A DNA stretch of 64,000 nt, taken from positions 372,001 to 436,000 of the forward strand of contig BOPV01000001.1 in the NCBI GenBank assembly GCA_018332375.1. Direction: 5' to 3'. Source of the DNA: Roseiterribacter gracilis. GTDB lineage: Bacteria; Pseudomonadota; Alphaproteobacteria; BOG-932; Roseiterribacteraceae. This document shows positions 49,581 to 58,230 of the stretch, piece after piece. Below the pieces are notes generated by a model. The model was given only the letters and a program-made list of their open reading frames with translations, made no database searches and had not been told where the DNA came from. The translations under genes and the position numbers were made by a program. How positions within the stretch are numbered: the first letter of the stretch is position 1; each line of letters opens with the position of its first letter.

Positions 49581-50300
49581 ATGACCGAACCGCTCTTCCG
49601 CGAAGACTCCTACTTACGAAGCTGCGACGCGACCGTGGTTGCGGTCGAGCCCAACGGCGTCGTGCTGGATCGCACCGTCTTCTATCCCACCGGCGGCGGC
49701 CAGCCCGGCGACAGCGGTACGTTCTCCACGGCTGACGGGCGCAAGGTCACGATCGCCGAAGCACGCAAAGGCGCCGAGCCCGGCACCGTCGTGCACATTC
49801 CCGCACCCGACATGCCGGCGCTGCACGTCGGCGACAAAGTCACCGCTGCAATTGATTGGGAGCGTCGCCATCGCCTGATGCGCATGCACACGTTGCTGCA
49901 TCTGCTGAGCGCCGCGGTGCCGTTTCCGGTGACGGGCGGGCAGGTGTCGGACGGGAAGGGCCGTCTGGATTTCGACGTCCCCAATTCGGAAGAGGGCGTG
50001 TCACTCGACAAAGCGACGATCGAGCGCGCGCTGAACGATTACGTCGCGCAAGGCAAAGGCGTGTCCGTGCGCTGGATCACCGACGACGAGCTGGCAGCCC
50101 AACCGCAACTGGTGAAAACCATGTCGGTCAAACCGCCGGTCGGCACCGGCCGCGTGCGCCTGCTCGAAGTCGACGGCATCGACCTGCAACCTTGCGGCGG
50201 CACGCATGTGCGCTCGATCGAAGAGATCGGCCCGGTGAAAGTCGACAAGATCGAAAGCAAGGGCGCGAAGAACCGGCGCGTTGTGGTGAGCTTCGCGTGA
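49581..50300 (+). CDS. alaX: Alanyl-tRNA editing protein AlaX
   Basis: 239 residues. The N-terminal beta-barrel is like the start of the AlaRS editing domain (LDRTVFYPTGGGQPGDSG). The zinc and active-site pairs are HTLLH (His103, His107) and CGGTH (Cys205, His209). Hydrolyses Ser- or Gly-mischarged tRNA-Ala in trans. Length and motif spacing match the larger AlaX class. It stands alone, 32 bp after the DUF2182 gene. Confidence 0.94.
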   Translation: MTEPLFREDSYLRSCDATVVAVEPNGVVLDRTVFYPTGGGQPGDSGTFSTADGRKVTIAEARKGAEPGTVVHIPAPDMPALHVGDKVTAAIDWERRHRLMRMHTLLHLLSAAVPFPVTGGQVSDGKGRLDFDVPNSEEGVSLDKATIERALNDYVAQGKGVSVRWITDDELAAQPQLVKTMSVKPPVGTGRVRLLEVDGIDLQPCGGTHVRSIEEIGPVKVDKIESKGAKNRRVVVSFA

Positions 50301-50304
50301 CGCG

Positions 50305-50934
50305 TTACCCCAATCCGAACCAGCCCAGAATCCGCCCCAGCAGATCGCCGACCTGTCCTGGCAGCGTCTGGAACACATACGTCGTGATCTTGAAGTCTTC
50401 ATACTCGCGGCCTTCGAGGTCGATGCCCCAGGCGAGGATGCCGAGAAAGACGCCGAACTGGCAGAGCGCAATCCGGCCGAGCGGCTTGCGGAAACGCTTC
50501 GGCACAAAGAACGCCAAGATCGCCTGCAAGATCAGCAGCAGAACCCAGATGTCGAGCCGCAACGACATCGAACCCGCGACGAGGTCGGTCGATAAGATCG
50601 GTACGATCGCAATCGCGCCGATATACAGAACGATCCCCACACGCCGCGCCAGCCGCAGCACGTGATCTTCCGGCGGCACGCGCCCGAACGCTTTGCGCGC
50701 GCACCAGAATGACAGCAGCCACACCGCCCATTCCGGATCGGTGCGCGTCAGCACGTTGTCGACATAGATCGCAACGAACACGACCAGCATCGGCGCGAAG
50801 GTCAGCGCCGCACCTGCCGTACCCGGCCGCGCCAATGCGCGATCAATGCGTGCGGGCAAGGCGCGCGCGGTCTCGATCAGCAGACGCAGATCGTCCTTGG
50901 CGCGGCGTTGCGCCGGCACGCGCGTCGGCGGCAT
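50305..50934 (-). CDS. Hypothetical membrane protein
   Basis: About 209 residues; the start is uncertain (ATG at 50934, GTG at 50970 or TTG at 51012), as none has a good ribosome site. A basic, soluble N-terminus with KDDLRLLIETARALPARID precedes four or five helices: LTFAPMLVVFVAIYV, WAVWLLSFWCA, VGIVLYIGAIAIVPIL, IWVLLLILQAILAFFV and RIALCQFGVFLGILAWG. A C-terminal amphipathic helix follows. Family not recognised. Convergent with alaX, with only a 4-bp gap. Confidence 0.65.
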   Translation of the reverse strand: MPPTRVPAQRRAKDDLRLLIETARALPARIDRALARPGTAGAALTFAPMLVVFVAIYVDNVLTRTDPEWAVWLLSFWCARKAFGRVPPEDHVLRLARRVGIVLYIGAIAIVPILSTDLVAGSMSLRLDIWVLLLILQAILAFFVPKRFRKPLGRIALCQFGVFLGILAWGIDLEGREYEDFKITTYVFQTLPGQVGDLLGRILGWFGLG

Positions 50935-51056
50935 GGCAGGGACGGAGCGGGGTCGCGGCGATTCGGACACGCGCGTGACTTTGCCAGAAACTGTGCGCGG
51001 GTCGCGTGTCAAACAGCCACGTCTGACCGCTGCTGCCGAATCTCTATAGTCGCGCC

Positions 51057-51488
51057 ATGCGCCGGCCGATCGCCCATGCTGTTGTTTTCGCCCTGGGCGG
51101 CGTGCTTTCCGGCTGCGCTTCGCTGCAGCCGCTCGCGCCAGTCTATCAGGACGCCGTTTTCGTCGATCGCTGGTGGATGCAGGACGCGCAGACCGGGCGG
51201 AAGGCGGACGTCGATTATTTCATTCGTGCGATCCCCGATCCGGCCAAGGCGAACGGCGTGATGCTGCAAGAAGTGCTGCGCCGGAACGATTGGGGTTCGT
51301 CGCGGCTGCGCTGGATCAAAGGCGTGTGCCCGTCGGCAGGGCCGGTGTTCTTCCGCCTGTTGAACCATCAAAGCGACCAGGTCGAAGCGCGCGGCAACGG
51401 CGCCAACACCAATCTGCTGCGCGAAGAATTCCGCGCCGAGCTGGAAGCGGTGCTGGCACCGTGCTGGACGGAGCAAGAGGGCACCTAG
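51057..51488 (+). CDS. Small lipoprotein
   Basis: 143 residues. Signal peptide MRRPIAHAVVFALGGVLSGC with lipobox LSGC (Cys20). The mature domain of about 120 residues has WWMQDAQTGRKADVDYFIRA, two Cys (GVCPSA and APCWTE) and a C-terminal helix REEFRAELEAVLAPC. No family recognised. Its stop overlaps the convergent MDR gene by four bases. Confidence 0.7.
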   Translation: MRRPIAHAVVFALGGVLSGCASLQPLAPVYQDAVFVDRWWMQDAQTGRKADVDYFIRAIPDPAKANGVMLQEVLRRNDWGSSRLRWIKGVCPSAGPVFFRLLNHQSDQVEARGNGANTNLLREEFRAELEAVLAPCWTEQEGT

Positions 51489-52471
51489 CGCGCATCGCTG
51501 AAGGTCAGAAAGCGCTTGCCCCGTTCGGGCGTCGCCAAGGTCGCATCGAGCGCGGTGCGGAAGTCGGCCAGCGCATGCAGGCTGCCGAGCGGCACGACGA
51601 AGTCGTCGCCCGCGGTCGCGTCGATGATCTGCTGCAGCAACGGACGGTCGGACGCAGCCGGGGCCTCGAAGAAGAAGCGATAGATATAGGCCTGGATCGT
51701 CACATCGCGCATCAGCACGTCGAAATTATGCAGCTCGAACTTTGCCGTGTCGTAGCCGCCATAGATGATCGCACGCCCGCCCAGCGCCAGACGCTGCACC
51801 AGCGCGCTGAGCAAACTGCCGCCGACGCAATCGATCACGGCGTGGAGACCGTCCGATCCGCGCAGCAACGCGTCGAGATTTGGCAGCAGCGCGTCGCCAT
51901 GTTCCAGCACCGCATCTGCGCCCAGCGCGCGTAGATCCTGCTGCGGTTTGCGCACGATCGAAATGGAGCGGACGCCGCGTTGGCGTGCGAACTGCGTCAC
52001 CATGGTTGCGACCGTCGAGTTGCCGCCGGTGAGGGCGATGAACTGGCCCGGTTGCACGTTGGCGCGGTCGAGCAAGTCCCACGCGGTGATCTGATTCAGG
52101 AACTGCGCTGCTTTTTCCAGCGGATAGTCGGACGGCAGAACGACGACGTCGGCGGCGCGCACCAGCGAATATTCGGTCCAGGCCGGGTAGTAGCCGAAAT
52201 AGACCAAGGTGCCGGGTGCGATCGCGACGCCGTCGCCGCATTCGACGACATAGCCGGCGCCATGCGTGCCCGCGATCTGCGGATAGGCGGGCTTGCGCGG
52301 TTCGGGATAGAGCTCGCTGACGAACAGAAAGTCGCCCGGATTGATCGAGGCACGTGCGAGCTGCACCAGCACCTCGCCGGGGCCGGGCACCGGCCGTTTG
52401 ACTTCGCGCAATTCGAGCGCGCCGTACCCGTCCGCGAGCGTCGTCACGGAGTCGAACATCACCGCCTGCAT
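51485..52471 (-). CDS. Zinc-independent MDR-superfamily oxidoreductase (quinone reductase-like)
   Basis: 328 residues of the medium-chain dehydrogenase fold. The GroES-like part has PVPGPGEVLVQLARASINPGD and AGTHGAGYVVECGDG. The nucleotide domain has FIALTGGNSTVATMVTQFAR, where GGNSTVA replaces the usual GxGxxG/AAGGVG. There are no catalytic Cys ligands, so quinone- or enoyl-reductase type chemistry is likely. Divergent from a LysR regulator with 118 bp between, so probably controlled by it. Confidence 0.9.
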   Translation of the reverse strand: MQAVMFDSVTTLADGYGALELREVKRPVPGPGEVLVQLARASINPGDFLFVSELYPEPRKPAYPQIAGTHGAGYVVECGDGVAIAPGTLVYFGYYPAWTEYSLVRAADVVVLPSDYPLEKAAQFLNQITAWDLLDRANVQPGQFIALTGGNSTVATMVTQFARQRGVRSISIVRKPQQDLRALGADAVLEHGDALLPNLDALLRGSDGLHAVIDCVGGSLLSALVQRLALGGRAIIYGGYDTAKFELHNFDVLMRDVTIQAYIYRFFFEAPAASDRPLLQQIIDATAGDDFVVPLGSLHALADFRTALDATLATPERGKRFLTFSDAR

Positions 52472-52546
52472 TTCTTTGCTTTCTGCTCTGGTTGTTGCGG
52501 ACAGGAGGATGTGGACCCTGGCCGGCGCAACAAAGCGGCCAATATG

Positions 52547-52560
52547 GAATTGCGAATTGC
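52547..52560. promoter_or_regulatory. Tandem heptamer in the divergent LysR/MDR promoter region
   Basis: GAATTGC is repeated directly (52547-52553 and 52554-52560) in the 118-bp gap between the MDR and LysR genes. It lies about 30 bp before the LysR start. A plausible regulator contact site by position only. Confidence 0.4.
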
Positions 52561-52589
52561 AGGAGCGGGATAATGCGACTGGAGCTGCC

Positions 52590-53489
52590 ATGAGCTTGGG
52601 CTTTGACGACGTCGCGATTTTTGTGCGGGTGGCGCGCGGGGGGAGTTTCGTTGCGGCGGCGCGGGCGCTGGACCTGCCGACCAGCACGATCAGCCGGCGG
52701 ATCGCGCAGTTGGAAGCACGGCTGGGCGTGCAGTTGCTGCGCCGGACGACGCGCGCGGTGAGTCTGACCGACGACGGGCGCGCCTTTGCCGATCGCTGCG
52801 GCGTGGCGTTCGACGAGATCGCAACCGCCGCAGACAATCTGCGCGAGACGGGCGAAGTGTTGCGCGGCACGTTGCGCGTCACCGCACCGCCCTTTGTGTG
52901 TCCCGACACGTTCGCGCCGTCGCTGCTCGAATTTGCAGCGCGCCATCCTGAACTGGTGCTGGATCTGCACTTCACCAACGCAGCGCCCGACCTGGTCGAA
53001 GAGGGCGTCGATCTCGCGTTTCAACTCGGGCCGTTGCGCGACGGGCGTCATGTCGCGCGCAAATTATGGGCGATCCCGCACGTGCTATGCGCCAGCCCGG
53101 CTCTGCTGGCGCAACGTCCCGCATTGCTGCAGCTGACGCATCCGCGTCAGCTTGCCGATCATCCCTGCGTGGTGACGCCGCCGATGAAAGTCTGGAGTTT
53201 CGAGCGCGACAAAGACGAGGTGAGCCTGACGCCGCGCACCTTGGGCGCCACGATCAGCGACATGGCGCTGGCCGAGAAAGCCGTGCGGCAGGGGTTGGGG
53301 CTTGGCTATCTGCCGTCGACCTTGGTCGATGGCGCGTTGAAAGATGGAACCTTGGTGCGGATCGAGCTGGATGGCTGGACGCCCGACACGCGCGATTTCT
53401 TTGCCGTCTATCCCGCGTCGCGCCAGCTATCGCCGAAAGTGCGCGCCGCAATCGATCACGCCGTCGCCGGCCGCACCGCGCATCTGTAA
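52590..53489 (+). CDS. LysR-family transcriptional regulator
   Basis: 299 residues. The N-terminal winged helix-turn-helix has FVRVARGGSFVAAARAL, DLPTSTISRRIAQLEARLG and LLRRTTRAVSLTDDG. The effector domain (about 90-295) has LRVTAPPFVCPDTFAP and VDLAFQLGPL. GGAG five bases ahead fixes the start. Most similar in layout to the CrgA/AaeR-type LysR group. It likely regulates the divergent MDR oxidoreductase in response to an unknown ligand. Confidence 0.93.
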   Translation: MSLGFDDVAIFVRVARGGSFVAAARALDLPTSTISRRIAQLEARLGVQLLRRTTRAVSLTDDGRAFADRCGVAFDEIATAADNLRETGEVLRGTLRVTAPPFVCPDTFAPSLLEFAARHPELVLDLHFTNAAPDLVEEGVDLAFQLGPLRDGRHVARKLWAIPHVLCASPALLAQRPALLQLTHPRQLADHPCVVTPPMKVWSFERDKDEVSLTPRTLGATISDMALAEKAVRQGLGLGYLPSTLVDGALKDGTLVRIELDGWTPDTRDFFAVYPASRQLSPKVRAAIDHAVAGRTAHL

Positions 53490-53501
53490 TGCGGGCGCGG
53501 C

Positions 53502-53597
53502 TTAGGTGCGGCGAACGAGCCGGGTGAGCAGGGCCTGGACGCGCGGATCGCGCAGCCACAGCTCACCCCATTGGTACAGTTCGATATAGGCTTGCAC
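53502..53597 (-). CDS. 31-residue small protein with near-perfect Shine-Dalgarno
   Basis: GTG start preceded by AAGGAGGAGACC at ideal spacing, one of the strongest ribosome sites in the window. The peptide begins (M)QAYIELYQWGELWLRDP and ends LLTRLVRRT. It is amphipathic with many aromatic residues and a basic end. No family known. Between the convergent LysR gene and the ankyrin-repeat gene, possibly in the transcript of the latter. Confidence 0.55.
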   Translation of the reverse strand: MQAYIELYQWGELWLRDPRVQALLTRLVRRT

Positions 53598-53668
53598 GGT
53601 CTCCTCCTTGGGTTCTGCCCTAAAGACGAACCTGGGAGACCGGGATCGACATCGACCCGAAAGATTTT

Positions 53669-55042
53669 TTAGGCGGGGGTCGCGTCCTTCAAAAAGGCCA
53701 GGGCTGCCTTGGCCTTTTGATGGTAGGCCCAGCCCAACGGGGTACCGTTCCACAACGTGTCTTTGACGTCGGTCCGGGCGCCGCGTTCGATCAGAAGCTG
53801 CAGCATCGGCACGTCGTCGTTCAGCGCCGCCTGGTGCAGCGGCGTCGAATGTTTGTGCACCGGCAGGAAGTCGTTGGCGTCGGCCCCCGCATCGAGACAG
53901 ATCCGCGCCGCTTCGAGATTGCGGTGAAACACCGCCAGCCCCAGCGATTGATGCAGCTCGCTGGGCGATGCAGCCGGCAGCAGATGTTTGAGATCGTCGC
54001 GCCGGTCGAGCGCCGCTGCAATCGGTGCGGTGACCGCAAGCCCGTTCTGTTGCAGCAGGCGTTCGACCGTCGCGGTCGCGCCTTCGAACAGCGCGAAAAT
54101 CACCATCGACGGTTTCAGCACCGCGCCCGCTTCGAGCAGGGTTGCGACCAACGCGTCCTGGTAGCCGCTTTCGCGAATGGTGGCGCCCGTCAGAGTCAGT
54201 TCGAGCGTGTAGTTCAAATCGGCCGGCTCGACGCCGCGCCGGATCATCGAACGCGCGATGTCGACGATTTCGGGCGGCACCGGTTCGGTCGGCGTCGGAT
54301 TGAAGGCGACGAACCAGAAGAGTTTGGGGGCGCGGAAATAATCCTGCGGATAACAGTCGGGCTCGATGGCGCGGTCGTGCAGCAGCGCGGGATAGGAGTC
54401 GAGAATCCGGTCGAGTGCTGCGACGCTGCCATGTTGAAGCGCGAAGACCGCGGCTTTGAAGCGCGCATCGTCGAGCACCGGCCGGTCGAGCAGATGCATG
54501 ATGCGCGTCTGTTTCGCCGCGCGCGCGTGATCGAGCGGCGTGCGACCGTCGGCGTCGGCCAGGTAGGACAGGCCACCATTGCGGATCAGCAGTTCGACGA
54601 GTTCACGTGGGCCGCGTGCCGCGGCTTCATGCATCGCGGTCGTACCGCCGTCGCCTTGTTTGCGCGGATTGGCGCCGGCCTGGAGCAGTAGATGCGCTGC
54701 TTCGTACCGCGTCGCGTCGGACGCATCGGCGCGGCAGGCGAGCTGCAACGGGGACTCGCCGTCATGCCCGTCGGCCGCGTCGCCGCGCGCGAGCAGAGTG
54801 CGGATCGCACCGAGATCGCCGCGCGCAGCGGCTGCGCCCAATTCCGAGCGTGGCGACACGGGTTCGGCGTCTTTGACCGCCTGCAGCAGCGCAGCCCAGC
54901 TTTTGTAGCCATAGGCCTGCGCCAATTGATGCTGCGCGGCGGCGAGCTGGATGTGCAGCTCTTTGGCCAGACGTTTGGCCTGTTTGCGCAGATGTTCGGC
55001 GGATGGATTGTCCGGCAGCGGCCGGTGCGGCGTAGAAGCCAT
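53669..55042 (-). CDS. Ankyrin-repeat protein
   Basis: 457 residues. A short N-terminal helical region has AEHLRKQAKRLAKELHIQLA and AQAYGYKSWAALLQAVK. Ankyrin repeats run from about 70 to 450, with clear blocks DGESPLQLACRAD, GGTTAMHEAAARGPRELVEL, DADGRTPLDHARAAK, HSTPLHQAALNDDVPMLQLL and ARTDVKDTLWNGTPLGWA. No signal peptide. Binding partner unknown. ATG at 55042 is preferred over a TTG two codons upstream. Confidence 0.9.
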   Translation of the reverse strand: MASTPHRPLPDNPSAEHLRKQAKRLAKELHIQLAAAQHQLAQAYGYKSWAALLQAVKDAEPVSPRSELGAAAARGDLGAIRTLLARGDAADGHDGESPLQLACRADASDATRYEAAHLLLQAGANPRKQGDGGTTAMHEAAARGPRELVELLIRNGGLSYLADADGRTPLDHARAAKQTRIMHLLDRPVLDDARFKAAVFALQHGSVAALDRILDSYPALLHDRAIEPDCYPQDYFRAPKLFWFVAFNPTPTEPVPPEIVDIARSMIRRGVEPADLNYTLELTLTGATIRESGYQDALVATLLEAGAVLKPSMVIFALFEGATATVERLLQQNGLAVTAPIAAALDRRDDLKHLLPAASPSELHQSLGLAVFHRNLEAARICLDAGADANDFLPVHKHSTPLHQAALNDDVPMLQLLIERGARTDVKDTLWNGTPLGWAYHQKAKAALAFLKDATPA

Positions 55043-55223
55043 GTGCAACCCTTTCCCAAGGTGCCCGGTGTCCGCAGTGACGGGCAGGAAAGAGTGGCGC
55101 GAAAATCTCTAACGCGTCAGGTGGGCTGCGCCCTTTCCGCGGACCGGCGGCCGCCGGTACGGCCGGACGTCACGGTATCGTGCGCAGGGGTGGGGTCAAG
55201 CGATCTGTCTTACAGGAAGCAGG

Positions 55224-55409
55224 AACCACCACGACGCCACGGGCGCCAAGTTTCACCACGGTACCGAGATCGACGCCGCCGTTCCCGTCGCAAGCCGGCA
55301 CTGGATTTCCTGACGCGCTTTGCGCGTCGATAAAACCCTGTCGTCCTGCGATGTGACCGCGCCACCGTCTGTGCGCCGTGGTGTTCTTGGTGTCGTGGTG
55401 GTTTGCTGG
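55224..55409. repeat. Dispersed element with terminal inverted repeats, copy 2
   Basis: Arms near 55224-55260 and 55377-55409 share AACCACCACGAC and CACCAAG-type sequence with the arms of copy 1 at 18239. The core 55301-55350 contains GGATTTCCTGACGCGC-TTT-GCGCGTCGATAAAACCC, split here by its loop, and is the reverse complement of the copy 1 core. The rest of the 407-bp gene-free gap (55043-55449) shows no coding sequence. Confidence 0.75.
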
Positions 55410-55449
55410 ATCGTGACTCCGAGGAGAGGCGCGATGAGACGCGTATGCA

Positions 55450-55776
55450 TCAGAGGCTTAACCCGGTCGCCGTATTGACCGCGCTCCGTGCGACGGCAAG
55501 GCCGGCATTGATCGCGTTCTCGGCCGCGAGTGCGGTCATGCCGTGCACGCCTTCGAACAAAATGGCGACCGAGTCTTTCTGGTTTTCGAAAAGCGCCTCG
55601 GCCATTGCGGGGCGGATTTTTCCGATCGCGTAGTTGGCGACGATGTAGGCGGCCGTGCTTGCGATCTGTTTGGCGCCGGTCAGCGCATAGTCACCGGCCG
55701 CTTTGCCGTCGAGCCGCAACTGGTTGACGATCGCATCGCCGATCGCTTGCAGCGTCTGGTCGAAGTCGAACGCCAT
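55450..55776 (-). CDS. Hypothetical helical protein
   Basis: 108 residues, almost entirely helical and Ala-rich: MAFDFDQTLQAIGDAIVNQL, TGAKQIASTAAYIVANYAIG, LFEGVHGMTALAAENAINA. Weak amphipathic helices and no signal peptide. The gene starts one base after the stop of the upstream lipoprotein gene, so they form an operon. Family unknown. Confidence 0.65.
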   Translation of the reverse strand: MAFDFDQTLQAIGDAIVNQLRLDGKAAGDYALTGAKQIASTAAYIVANYAIGKIRPAMAEALFENQKDSVAILFEGVHGMTALAAENAINAGLAVARSAVNTATGLSL

Positions 55777-55777
55777 C

Positions 55778-56215
55778 TCACAGACCTCCGACGCGATTTT
55801 TCTTGGCCAGTTCCCAACCCAGCAGCAGGCCGAACTGGTCGTGCATCTGTCGTTTGAACGCCTCGGCCTCGTCGGCAAGAATGATCCCGGTCGATTCATG
55901 CACGGCGCGCACGCGTTCGACCGAGCGCCGGATCAGAACGATCTGAGTCAGCGTATTGTCGTTCTTGTCATAGCGCTGGGTGCGAAACTCGATCGCGTCG
56001 AGGCTGAGACCAAGTTCCTGATAGAATTTCGCCGATGCGGCGTAGGTCGCGCTGGCGGGTTTCGCCACGCGTATGTCGGACGCCCAGGCGTCGACTTTGG
56101 CGACGGCTGCGGTGATCTGCTGGTCGATCGTCTCGTCATAAGACGCGACGAAACTGCAGGCAGCGAGACACAGAACGACAAAGAGCGTGCAGGTACGGCG
56201 AGCGATTGCGGTCAT
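55778..56215 (-). CDS. Lipoprotein
   Basis: 145 residues. Signal peptide (M)TAIARRTCTLFVVLCLAACS with lipobox CLAAC (Cys about 19). The mature part is one long helical domain: TIDQQITAAVAKVDAWASDI, YAASAKFYQELGLSLDAIEF and EAFKRQMHDQFGLLLGW. Followed directly by the 108-residue helical protein gene. Function unknown; the pair may work together in the envelope. Confidence 0.72.
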   Translation of the reverse strand: MTAIARRTCTLFVVLCLAACSFVASYDETIDQQITAAVAKVDAWASDIRVAKPASATYAASAKFYQELGLSLDAIEFRTQRYDKNDNTLTQIVLIRRSVERVRAVHESTGIILADEAEAFKRQMHDQFGLLLGWELAKKNRVGGL

Positions 56216-56284
56216 TGCGCACAAACGCTGCCAGCAATGTTTGCTGCGCGCGAGTCCGAAACGAAGCCGATAGCAGCGAGTGGT

Positions 56285-58216
56285 TTACGCGGCGCGTTCG
56301 ACCGCGCGTTTGGGCGGCGATTGCACGGCGCTGCCATGCACGACGCGCAGGAAACCTTCCAGCATCGCCAGCGACCACAAAGGTGCTGCGTGATCGCGCT
56401 TGCCGCTTTCGTGGCGGTCGAGCAGGCTGCGCACTGCTTGCATGTCGAGCAAGCCCGAATCCTGCATTGCGTCGCTGCACAGCCGTTGGCGCAGACGCGG
56501 CATCTCGCGCCGCATCTGATCGGCGAGATCGGTCGCGAAGCCGGTCTTGGGCCGGTAGAGATTTTCGTGCGGCACGAGCGGCTCGAGCGCGCGCTTCAAA
56601 ATATGCTTCTGCTGGCCGTTCTGGATTTTCAGCTCATCAGGCAGCGAAGCCGCCCACTCGACAAAATGATAATCGAGCATCGGCACGCGCACTTCGAGCG
56701 ACGCCGCCATTGAGGCGCGATCGACCTTGGCCAGAATGTCGCCGATCAACCAGGTTTTGAGATCGACATATTGGGCGCGGCCCAGCGCGGTCGACGCGTC
56801 GGCCTCGTTCCAATGCTGGCTGATCGTGTCGGCCGGATCGTAGCCGTCGAGCGAGGCGCGCAGCGCGGGCGACATCAGGCTGCAGCGCAGCTCGTCCGAC
56901 ATTTTGCAGACGGTGCGGTACCAGCCGTGCGAACTGTCAGAGGCAAGTTCGAGCAAGGTGTGTTTGGCGCGCAGCCAGCGCGGCGCATTGTCGAGCTTGG
57001 GATAGGCGCGGCCGAGCGGCCCCAGCAGCGCTGTGCGCATGCTTTGCGGCACATGGGTGCGCACGCGGTCCAAGGTCTGGAACAGGCGGTAGCGGCGATA
57101 GCCTGCGAACAGCTCGTCACCACCGTCGCCCGACAGCGCAACGGTCACGCGGCGGCGCGCGAGTTCGCTGACACGCAAAGTCGGGACCGACGAGGAATCG
57201 GCGAACGGCTCGTCGAAGATCGCAGCCTGCCGGTCGATCGCATCGAGATACGACAAGGTTTGGCGTTCTTCGGTGTGATCGGTGCCGTAGCGCTCTGCCA
57301 TGGTGCGCGCATAGGGCAGCTCATCGACGCCGGTTTCGAATCCGATCGCGAAGGTTTTGACCGGGTCGGCCCCCTGCCGTTTGGCGAGCAAGGCCACGAC
57401 ACCGGAACTGTCGACGCCACCCGACAGAAACGCGCCCAGCGGCACGTCGGAAATGCGGCGCGCTTCAACCGCGCGTTCGAGCTTCTCGGCCAGCGAGATG
57501 ACGGCGGCGTCTTCGTTGATCGGCTTCGACTTGAAGCTCGGCTTCCAATAGGTGACCGGCGACGGCAGCTTGCGGCCGCGCTGAATCGTCAGCGTGGTTG
57601 CAGCCGGCAGTTTCTCGATGCCTTCGTAAATCGACTTGGGATCGGGCACGTAGCCGAAGGCGAGGAAATCGTCGATCGCAGTCGGATCCAACACGCGCGG
57701 GCAGGCGGGATGCTGCAGCAGCGCTTTCATTTCCGAGCCGAAGATCAATTCGCCGGTTCGAAGCTGCGCGTAATAGAGCGGCTTTTTGCCGAGCCGGTCG
57801 CGGGCCAGGAACAGTGTCTGTTTCGCCTCGTCCCACAGCGCCAGCGCGAACATGCCGTCGAGCCGTTCGACGCAGGCCGGGCCCCATTCTTCCCAGGCGT
57901 GAATGACGACTTCGGTGTCGCAGCGCGTCTTGAAGACATGGCCGCGCGCTTCGAGCTGCGTAACCAGCGTGCGAAAGCCATAGATCTCGCCGTTGAACAC
58001 GATCGCGATGCGACCGTCTTCGTTGAACATCGGTTGATGGCCGCCGGCGGGATCGATGATCGCCAACCGGCGATGGCCAAGCCCGACGCCGGGCGCGAGA
58101 TGAAACCCTTCGCCGTCAGGGCCGCGATGCGCGATCGCACGCGTCATCGCGTGGAGAATCGTTTCGTCGATCGGACGGCGATGTTCGAGGTCGAAGAGTC
58201 CAGCCAGACCGCACAT
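56285..58216 (-). CDS. Asparagine synthase-like amidotransferase, exosortase A system-associated
   Basis: 643 residues. The N-terminal class II glutamine amidotransferase begins MCGLAGLFDL with nucleophile Cys2, RGPDGEGF and GHRRLAIID. The synthetase domain has the PP-loop FLSGGVDSSG (about 265) and VTVALSGDGGDELFAGYRRY. Length and the C-terminal layout match amidotransferase 1 of XrtA exopolysaccharide loci (TIGR03108-like), which may amidate sugars or proteins rather than make free asparagine. Here it is about 54 kb from xrtA. Confidence 0.88.
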   Translation of the reverse strand: MCGLAGLFDLEHRRPIDETILHAMTRAIAHRGPDGEGFHLAPGVGLGHRRLAIIDPAGGHQPMFNEDGRIAIVFNGEIYGFRTLVTQLEARGHVFKTRCDTEVVIHAWEEWGPACVERLDGMFALALWDEAKQTLFLARDRLGKKPLYYAQLRTGELIFGSEMKALLQHPACPRVLDPTAIDDFLAFGYVPDPKSIYEGIEKLPAATTLTIQRGRKLPSPVTYWKPSFKSKPINEDAAVISLAEKLERAVEARRISDVPLGAFLSGGVDSSGVVALLAKRQGADPVKTFAIGFETGVDELPYARTMAERYGTDHTEERQTLSYLDAIDRQAAIFDEPFADSSSVPTLRVSELARRRVTVALSGDGGDELFAGYRRYRLFQTLDRVRTHVPQSMRTALLGPLGRAYPKLDNAPRWLRAKHTLLELASDSSHGWYRTVCKMSDELRCSLMSPALRASLDGYDPADTISQHWNEADASTALGRAQYVDLKTWLIGDILAKVDRASMAASLEVRVPMLDYHFVEWAASLPDELKIQNGQQKHILKRALEPLVPHENLYRPKTGFATDLADQMRREMPRLRQRLCSDAMQDSGLLDMQAVRSLLDRHESGKRDHAAPLWSLAMLEGFLRVVHGSAVQSPPKRAVERAA

Positions 58217-58230
58217 GGTCGATGTGCCGG

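Noticed and set aside
55043..55223. A gene or sRNA in the gap upstream of the ankyrin gene
   Set aside because: No frame with a ribosome site and no stable isolated hairpin with a T-run; only the dispersed repeat further right is recognisable.
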